DNA of 64,000 bases, taken from NCBI GenBank assembly GCA_047495785.1, contig JBLDXI010000002.1:2480001-2544000 (forward strand). Reading direction: 5' to 3'. The translations under genes were made by a program, and so were the position numbers. How positions within the stretch are numbered: position 1 is the first letter of the stretch; each line of letters starts with the position of its first letter. Positions 56,990-64,000 of the stretch are shown in pieces. This DNA comes from Lepidodermella squamata. Its lineage: Eukaryota; Gastrotricha. The notes beneath the pieces were generated by a model that was not told where the DNA came from, made no database searches, and saw nothing but the letters and a program-made list of their open reading frames with translations.

Positions 56990-59437
56990 TCATTGTTGCT
57001 GCTCAGCCATGTACATAACATTGGTAAAGCTGAAGTTTCGAAACAGTCTTCCGCCCATGGTCTGGGCGATTCCGTCTTCAATCGTCGACAACACGATAGG
57101 TGCGTTCAGAAAATCGCCCTCAAAATAACTGACGTCCACCTCATCAACTTCATCCCTAATCGTGACTGGAATTTTCCGCTCGACGCGGGGCGGTAAGAGT
57201 GGCGGAGGTTCAGCACTCCCAGATTCAATCAAGCGCCAGTCAATGGATGCAAAAAATGGCTGGTCTCGAAGTCGGCCGGCCGGGCATTTTGGGCTCCCCA
57301 GTCGCAGATCGGGATTTCTCTCGAATAGCAGCTTCAAAATGGACTTGGCGCCTTGGTCCTCAATTTCGTCATAATACGGCTGAGATGGATCTTCGTATTG
57401 CTGCGCTAGCATTGTGTAAATGTCAGGGCCGGACTCGGTCAGGAAAGGAACAAGGCCAACCAGCATTTCGTAGAGAAAAGCTCCGAATGCCCACCAGTCG
57501 ACTGGGTAAGAATAGCTTTTTCGATACACGATCTCTGGCGCCATGTGCGATGGGGTGCCGCAAATGGTTCGAGTTCCATGGTCGTTGTAATCGTCCTTGG
57601 ACAACCCGAAATCAATCAAGCGGATATGTCCCGACAAATCCAACATGACGTTGTCGGACTTCAGATCGCGGTATATTATGCGCTTTTCATGAAGATAGTT
57701 CAACGCACAAACCACCTAAAAATTTGTCAATCTCTGAGTGGAATAATAACAATAACGGGTGAATAAACTACCTCTGCTCCATAAAAACGGGCGCGATCAA
57801 CCTCGAAAAAACCATATTGTGACAGTAGTTGAAGATGGAACATGATCGCACCCCCAGCAACAAAATCCACAGCGTAAACTGTTACAAAAATTCGAACTTA
57901 AAATCTTCCAGCTTCGGTATTATGTAAACCTACACAAGTGGCTGCTTGATTGGAATGTACACAGCATGTGGAGCAGAAACGGCGATTTTGAACTAGCCTG
58001 TAAAACTCGTAGCTCGGCTTTTGTGATCTCCAAGTGCGTAGCAATTCTGTCTTTGCGAACAGCTTTCAGAGCAACGTATTTCGGTCGCAGGTCATCTGCT
58101 GTATTTGAGTGAGCTGTGAAACGCGCAAGATAAACTTTTCCGTAGCTGCCTTGGCCCAAGAGGCATATTATTTGAAAATTCGGCAAATTGTACGGCTCGG
58201 GAGGGCGCAACCAGCTGGGTGCCTTGTTTTTTCTTTCAACGGCATCAGAGTCCAAAAAGTGCGCAGGATATTGGTATGTGGTGTAGTCAGCTTCTTCCTC
58301 TTCAATATCCCCCGTAACATCAAGCTTGTCCCCAAAGCCAACACTTGCTGCAGTTATTCTTGCACGACAAACCTGCTCAACAGCTTCCGAGCAAACCAAG
58401 TGAACACTGATGCTGCAAAATTTGCACTTTTGCGATGGAGTGCACATCCACATTAAACGTCTGTCGCCTGAACATCGCTTCGGCGCCACGCAAGTAGTCG
58501 GTACAAACTCGTGAGGCAGTTGCTGGAAGTTATAGGTTTAATTTACCGCTCCAGTCAAGGTAAAAAATGTCGGCTCTTACCTGCCTAGGGCAGATCGGGA
58601 AATCTTCATTCCAGCAAGATTTGTGTATGGTTAGCCGGCAAACTGCAAAACGTTTTATAGCAAGATTAACTAATGTTTTCGTGTCCTTACATCGGCACCG
58701 TAATCCTGGTCTTTGAAATCCCCTAATTGAAAAAATGAATCCGTGACTGATGTTAAATCACTTAGTTAGGCGTGTCTAGTTAGGTCATGTGCTATGTTGA
58801 AGCGAATTGTTAGTATTTCCCGAACCTTCTTATGTGTTCTAAATTCAAACCAAAAGACTTCATTGCAAGCCGAGCAAGTCGTCAATTCCGGAAACAAGTG
58901 AACTTCAAAATGATGCCCCAATTTAACATATGTCCTAGCCATTCTTTGAGCCCCTCTGCGCCACAAGGCGCGATCTCTTTGAGGGCAGGCTTGAGCAACA
59001 AGAGTGATAGATCCATTCGGGATGAGTTCTCTCTTGAACATGTGGGGAATTTGTTTTAGCAAGAAATAAATACACAACTTACGGTAATTATTGCACGGCC
59101 ACCTCTCCGTGAGTAGCAGGTTTCCAGACACTCTTTAAGGTTAAAGATACAACGCGCCAGGACTTCGCTATGCTCACTCTCCATCAACGACACCTCTACC
59201 ATTCTTTCAGGTGGAGAGACGGTATTGTCAAAAAATAATCCCAATCCTCTGAAAAAAGGAGGCCTCTCAGGAACTGAAAAAGATGAAATGAGACTTCTTA
59301 CACACTTGCAAAAAAAACTAACCCAGCTCGCCATCTTTCATCAAACCACGGCGAATAGCAAAAATGCCAGCGTTGAAGTTTTCCACCGACTGAACAAATA
59401 ATCTGACGAATACCTCCTGGTTCGCTGGTCGACTCAT
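56990..59437 (-). CDS. PRKC: Novel-type protein kinase C (delta/theta group)
   Basis: Eight predicted exons: 59437-59323, 59273-59083, 59032-58851, 58722-58691, 58642-58581, 58522-57934, 57878-57772 and 57715-56990; 667 aa (human PKC-delta 676). Order of domains: N-terminal C2-like (FVRLFVQSVENFNAG to ARCIFNLKECLETC), the pseudosubstrate-like RRGAQRMARTYVK, C1a (GHHFEVHLFPELTTCSAC to CRLTIHKSC), C1b (LPHEFVPTTC to SVHLVC) and the kinase from residue ~308. Kinase landmarks: GQGSYGKVYLA, ALKAVRKD, YRDLKSDNVMLD, DFGLSK, the activation-loop TRTICGTP, and MAPEIV. The tail ends with the hydrophobic motif FRNFSFTN. A diacylglycerol-responsive, Ca-independent Ser/Thr kinase at membranes is expected. 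The second C1 domain has an unusual spacing at its start. The donor of exon 3 (GTTTGA) is weak but gives a perfect C1 sequence. Confidence 0.92.
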
Positions 59438-60796
59438 AACTAGATAATTTGAATCGTAAACCACTAAAGAAAGCGATTGCGACAAGTTGAATACAGACTG
59501 AGCTTAAATTAGATTAATTGCAGTATATAAAGATAGAGATAGCTAGAAGACGGTTGGGCAGAAAATTGCCTCGGGGTGCCTTATACAAATGGAAAGAGTT
59601 ACGCGAATATTTCGAGCAGAAAATCATAGAAACGCATAGATCAGAGGATAAAAATATCCGAAAATGCGAAATGCGAAGGTGATCGATGGCGAAGGGATAA
59701 TCTCTCCACCTGCACAAGTAAAATATACATAAATAGAGTCATGTCCTTTAAACTCTGTGACTTGCGGTAACCAAAACAAACATTAAACATTATCTTCGCC
59801 ATTCGTCCATTCGGCGTTGAAAAATTCGGCAGGCTCGTCAAGGGCCTTGGGAGTTCAATTTTCAGGGCGGCTTTGATAGAAATTCAACTGATAATCCATT
59901 GATAGAAGACAGAAGAATGTGCTCTTGTATGCAGGTGGTAGCTTCACCGGCTACCATCTCACTACAGCAAGCAGTTGGGGACATGAGAGTTCGCACAGCA
60001 GCAAAAAATAATGAAGGAAGTCGCCGTCAGATATTTTGGCGCGCATTTAGCTCTAATTGTTCTTCAGAAATAAAATTAAAAAAAATTTAGATTATTATTA
60101 TATAAATTGTTTTCAATAATAGATAACATCGCGCATAAAAAATATTTATTTAGAAAAATCTGTTGTTAAGTTCAGTTTTTCGGGTTTTCGGTCCGTGTGT
60201 ATACCCTTTTGCCTCCTGCGGTTTTTTCTTAGGTGTTCGACAGGACTGGAACGGCTCATGCCGAGCCGCAATCTGGGTTCGAAGAAACGGGAAATCCACA
60301 GGTCCCTGTCCAGCCTTCGTCTTTTGTCTTTTGAGAGTGAGCTGCTCACAGCTCACACACGGCTCGCGGCATTTACTCTCTCCTATTCTCCTCACTCTGC
60401 GTTACACACGCCCGATGCCCGATAAGCATGAAGCCTCTGGTGGCTGGTGGGGTCTTAAAATCTGAAGTAGTGGCGCCGTCGTTGACCTGAGCAAACGATA
60501 CGGTTGTATTCGCAGAGGTAGCTAAGGATGCACATTTGGGCCGCCATGACTCTCAATGGTTGTCTCGCTCGAGAGGTGGGGAAGCCCACATAGGCGGTTT
60601 TCTGCGAAAAGCGAAAAGGCTTATATAAACTCGAGCGGGGTTCGGCACCACATACTATGGTGTCAAATCTCCACTAGAGTGGGAGGAATTAAGAGTGGGT
60701 AGCCAGCTCACCCTCAGATCTTCCATTCTTGTCATCTTCGTCTTCGTATCTCGCTGACATTTTAAACAACCTTTCATTTGATAGAGATTACGTTGA
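59438..60796. other. Intergenic region with hairpin-rich stretch
   Basis: About 1.36 kb. The last ~230 bp before the next gene are GC-richer and contain a TATATAA box at ~60622 and several hairpins (listed separately). No protein gene supported on either strand. Confidence 0.45.
60571..60716 (+). promoter_or_regulatory. TATA box and hairpin cluster upstream of the 60.8-kb gene
   Basis: A TATATAA lies at 60622. Around it are strong inverted repeats: GTGGGGAAGCCCAC (60576-60589), GGCACCACATACTATGGTGTC (~60644-60664, loop TACTA), CTCCACTAGAGTGGGAG (60669-60685), and GAGTGGGT...CACCCTC (~60691-60714). This could be the core promoter and structured 5' leader of the next gene, or a structured noncoding RNA. 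No match to tRNA, U1, U2, U5, U6 or 7SL sequences that I know. Confidence 0.35.
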
Positions 60797-61882
60797 ATGA
60801 ATTCAAAAGCGAGATCTGCAGCATTGCATACATCAGTTCCGGCTAAGAAGCAGCAAGCGAAATCGCAGAAGCCTCCTTTGAATGCCGAAGGCAATATCAG
60901 ACCTGCTGCCACTCGCGTGATTAAAGATTTGTCATCGGTTGAAAATTCTAGTCCGAAATCTCCTCAGGCTTCGAAGCTGTTGCGTGACTTCCGGTACGGC
61001 CCTCCGAAATCCGTCGCAGAAATTCCGTCATCTGATGAGAATCGGAAAGCCTTCTGGTGGATCGAGACATCAGATTCTGCTCCTATCCAACTTCCTAAGC
61101 TATCCGATAAAGACGATGATAGTGGCCCACGAGTCAGCAGCATATCTGCGTCGAATTCATCAAACGACGTTGAACAAGAGGGAGAGGATAGCCAAAGCAA
61201 TCAAGAACCACCTTTCCGTCCGATGCACACCGACATCATTACTGATACTAACCGCCGGGTCGTAGCATCTCGAGCCGCTATGGAGCGTGAAGAGGAGGGC
61301 GATATGCACACAGCGGGCGCTGGTGATATTTTGTACCGTTGGCGGTTGAGGCGAAGGCTCGAACTTTATTCTGCCTCCAAAGATGTCACAACACCGATAG
61401 CTACCCGTTCCACTTCAGCTTTCTCATTTACTGAGACTTGTAAAAGTTCAGAGAAAGAAACTCAAGCATCTATGGGCGTAGATGTTGCTACCCAGGCCGA
61501 GGTCGCGCCGTGTCATGCTGCTTCGAGAAGCGATCATAGTCAATCTACGTTTTCGACGATCAGAGAGCCATCTCCTATGACCAAGGACGACTTTGAAGCC
61601 ATTTTACATCGCAGTGCTGAAAAAGCTAATAACTCGGGATCAGAATATACCAAGCAAGTATTGGATAGCATTGCCAGGAGACTGTTCTCCGCGACCACGC
61701 AGTCCCCATCTCCTGACGTCAAGCCAAAGCAGGAATCAATGAAGAAATCCGAGCGACCAAAATCAGTCTCTTTCATGCATCATCCGGATGAATTGAACGA
61801 CAATCTTCTTTCGTGTTTATTAAACCGGCGAGCCTTATTGCTGGCTGCGCTCGATAGAATCGATAGCGTTTTATACTCATGA
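60797..61882 (+). CDS. Disordered Ser-rich protein, unrecognised
   Basis: Single exon, 361 aa. Basic, low-complexity N-terminus (AKKQQAKSQKPPLN), an acidic/Ser stretch (~95-135), then one compact block, GDILYRWRLRRRLELYS (about residues 175-192). A long Ser/Thr-rich region follows, and the C-terminus is helical (LLSCLLNRRALLLAALDRIDSVLYS). The WRLRRRLE block reminds me of motifs in vertebrate centrosomal/PROSER3-type proteins, but this is a weak resemblance. No signal peptide or membrane segment; nuclear or cytoskeletal location is possible. Confidence 0.6.
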   Translation: MNSKARSAALHTSVPAKKQQAKSQKPPLNAEGNIRPAATRVIKDLSSVENSSPKSPQASKLLRDFRYGPPKSVAEIPSSDENRKAFWWIETSDSAPIQLPKLSDKDDDSGPRVSSISASNSSNDVEQEGEDSQSNQEPPFRPMHTDIITDTNRRVVASRAAMEREEEGDMHTAGAGDILYRWRLRRRLELYSASKDVTTPIATRSTSAFSFTETCKSSEKETQASMGVDVATQAEVAPCHAASRSDHSQSTFSTIREPSPMTKDDFEAILHRSAEKANNSGSEYTKQVLDSIARRLFSATTQSPSPDVKPKQESMKKSERPKSVSFMHHPDELNDNLLSCLLNRRALLLAALDRIDSVLYS

Positions 61883-62011
61883 TTTTTACTAGTTGTGATA
61901 TTACCTGTTTTTCTCACAATGCTCAATTTTTCACGAATTCGTGTGAATCAAACTGCAACTCTTGTTACAATTCTGTGGTTTTTCTTTAGAGGCTGTTAAT
62001 TGCTCAATTTT

Positions 62012-64000
62012 ATGGCTAATACAGCAAACCTGGCAGATTTAGCTCACCGCGAGTACCAAGCCGGGAATTACGAAAGAGCGGAGCATTATTGCCTTCGCTT
62101 GTGGCAACAAGAACCCGATAACACAGCTGCTCTACTATTGCTAGCTTCAATTCATTTTCAAGCTGGCGAACTCGACAAATCTTCACACTACAGCCAGTTG
62201 GCGATTCGGTTGGATCCAATGTTAGCAGAAGCCTACAGCAATTTGGGCAATGTTCATAAACAGCGCGGACAGTTGGTCGACGCATTGCGAAACTATCAAA
62301 ACGCCGTTCGTTTAAAGCCAAATTTTGTGGACGGCTACTTGAATATGGCAGCTGCCATGGTGGCTGCCGGAGACCTGGAACAAGCGATTCAAGCATATAT
62401 CACAGTCTTAACAATCAATCCAGTGAGTTTAAATTCAAATGAGTTCGATTGATTTTTATATTTCTGTGCGATATATTTCAGGATCTATATTGCGTTCGAA
62501 GTGATTTGGGGAATTTATTCAAGGCCCTTGGAAAGCTCGATGAAGCCAAGGTTTGTTGTGTTTCTCATCTTATTTTATGTATAGGCCACTAACATAGCTT
62601 CACTATTTATGATTTCCTATATGGTTACGGCTTGAAAGATATATGAGATCACTTAATAACATGTTTATTTTGATGCTTTTCTTCACACCAACAACAGGCA
62701 TCAGCTCGAGTATCAAGTTGTTATCTATTGACTACGTAGAAAATACCCAGAAACTCGAGCTGTTTCACGGGGGCTTGAAATTGCAAAATTTGTGGGTTTC
62801 TAATTTCTTTCTTCAAAGAAATTCATGATGTGTTAAACGGCTTGGGTTCTATGTATAAATGAAGTCAAAGTGGAGGTGATGCCCGCTTCCTACTCGATGC
62901 CGAGCCACGCGCAATCTCTTCTCGCCTGGAAAGGTTTAAATTGATTCTTTCTGCCTGAAGGTAAGGCGGCGGTCTCAATCACTACCACGCTGATTGTATG
63001 TTTGCTGTTGATATCATACACATAACGGCTTGCGATTTTGATCCGCTATACCCAATCTCAAAAAACTTGAAATCTGGATCAACTTGAAGAATTTTACATT
63101 TTCCTGCAATTTGACGTGATTACCCCGACCATACGTTATGGAACCATCTTTGCAATGTTTGAACGAGTCGCGAAATCAGTCCAATCAATTGTAAATGAAC
63201 CTAATTTTACGTGTGATGTTCGAAATTGGACTGGAGACGTGACATAGTGTGGAGTTCTTCGCAAAGATTTGAATGGCTGTTATTCAAATATAAGTGAATC
63301 AGCCAAATTTATTGCGACGAGTTTCACTGAATTTTTCTGCAAAAGTGGTTTTACAACGTTGAAGGCGCCGTTAAAATCGCATGCAATTGTCTAATAATTC
63401 CATTTCAGGAGCTGGTGTGATATTGAGAACTTGACATTAATATTGTTTTTATTGCGGCTGATCCAGGCTTGTTACGTGAAAGCTATCGAATCTCAGCCGA
63501 CGTTTGCTGTCGCCTGGTCAAATCTGGGTTGCATTTTCAACGCCCAGGGCGAAATTTGGCTAGCGATCCATCATTTTGAAAAAGCCGTCCAGCTCGACCC
63601 GTCTTTCGTCGACGCCCACATCAACCTCGCGAACGTCCTTAAGGAGGCTCGAATTCTCGACCGAGCAGCTACTGCCTATGTCAGAGCGTTACAGTTGTGC
63701 CCGAATAATGCTGTTGTACTCGGAAACCTGGCCTGCGTGTATTACGAGCAGGGCCACATTGAATTAGCCGTTGAAACTTACAGAAGGGCGATAGAATTAC
63801 AGCCTAATTTTCCTGACGCCTACTGCAACTTGGCGAATGCTTTGAAGGAACAAGGACGGGTGGCTGATGCTGAAAGGTGTTACGAAACTGCTTTACGGCT
63901 ATCCCCAGGTCACGCGGATTCACTCAAGTATGAATGATTAAAATTAAAAAATTTTAAGGCGGAATTTTATATTTTTTTCAGTAATCTTGCCAATATCCGT
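62012..64000 (+). CDS. OGT: O-GlcNAc transferase, TPR part (truncated by window end)
   Basis: Exons 62012-62422, 62482-62550, 63467-63927 and 63982-beyond the window. The enzyme transfers GlcNAc from UDP-GlcNAc to Ser/Thr of nuclear and cytosolic proteins. Only the N-terminal superhelix of tetratricopeptide repeats is present, roughly nine repeats. Telling motifs are [12 protein letters not shown]-type start (here [12 protein letters not shown]), [73 protein letters not shown] and [17 protein letters not shown]; these are far more similar to OGT than to any other TPR protein. The catalytic half lies to the right of the window. Intron 2 is about 916 bp, the longest intron here. The intron starting at 63928 carries TTAAGGCGGAATTTT. 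The ATG at 62012 follows an acceptor-like TTTCTTTAG by ~24 bp. Confidence 0.96.

Noticed and set aside
60145-60465. Arg-rich overlapping frames on both strands
   Set aside because: Low-complexity readings of a GC-richer noncoding stretch; no start context or conserved motif.
62551-63466. Open frames in the long OGT intron
   Set aside because: No protein-like composition or splice structure; OGT sequence continues perfectly across the intron.

Overview
The window comes from the nuclear genome of a bilaterian animal with a compact genome. Genes are split by many short (mostly about 47-60 bp), AT-rich introns with GT...TTTCAG borders. They encode animal-specific protein families: frizzled cysteine-rich domain, KCTD, nuclear receptor, p300/CBP, lipin, novel PKC and O-GlcNAc transferase. 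The intron style is nematode-like, but a two-DNA-binding-domain nuclear receptor and tandem GlcNAc kinases are not typical of Caenorhabditis, so I do not name a phylum. Nothing indicates bacterial or viral sequence. Gene models below were joined by hand from splice sites and reading frame; in every complete multi-exon model the summed exons are an exact multiple of three.

Layout. 0-12 kb: the 5' part of a membrane protein (-), a frizzled-CRD/KCTD fusion (+), a small Cys-rich secreted protein (+), a two-DBD nuclear receptor (-), a large secreted protein with eight Cys-rich repeats and a C-terminal Kunitz domain (+), and a small membrane protein (-). 12-16 kb: two tandem N-acetylglucosamine kinase paralogues (-). 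16-19 kb: gene-poor, with an interstitial telomere-like tract. 19-34 kb: a complete cytoplasmic dynein 1 heavy chain (+), 4642 aa. 35-37.4 kb: a RING/B-box-like/ankyrin protein (+). 37.4-39.4 kb: noncoding, with a roughly 42-bp palindromic tandem array. 39-42.3 kb: small unrecognised genes, three of them (-) close enough to suggest an operon. 42.4-47.3 kb: a reduced p300/CBP-like acetyltransferase (-) flanked by two copies of a short inverted-repeat element. 48-51 kb: lipin (-). 52.5-54 kb: a nuclear protein built on a transposase-associated DNA-binding-like domain (+). 55-56 kb: a small two-exon gene (-). 57-59.4 kb: a novel-type protein kinase C (-). 60.8-61.9 kb: an unrecognised disordered protein (+). 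62-64 kb: the 5' part of O-GlcNAc transferase (+), cut by the window end.

The genes do not form one pathway. The recurring links are signalling and transcription (Fz-CRD/KCTD, nuclear receptor, p300-like, PKC, lipin) and GlcNAc metabolism (two GlcNAc kinases plus OGT). The most unusual items are the frizzled-KCTD fusion, the two-DBD nuclear receptor, the p300-like protein without TAZ, KIX or ZZ domains, the palindromic array, the short inverted-repeat element family, and a short oligonucleotide (TTAAGGYGGA and its complement) that keeps recurring in introns, intergenic DNA and even codons.
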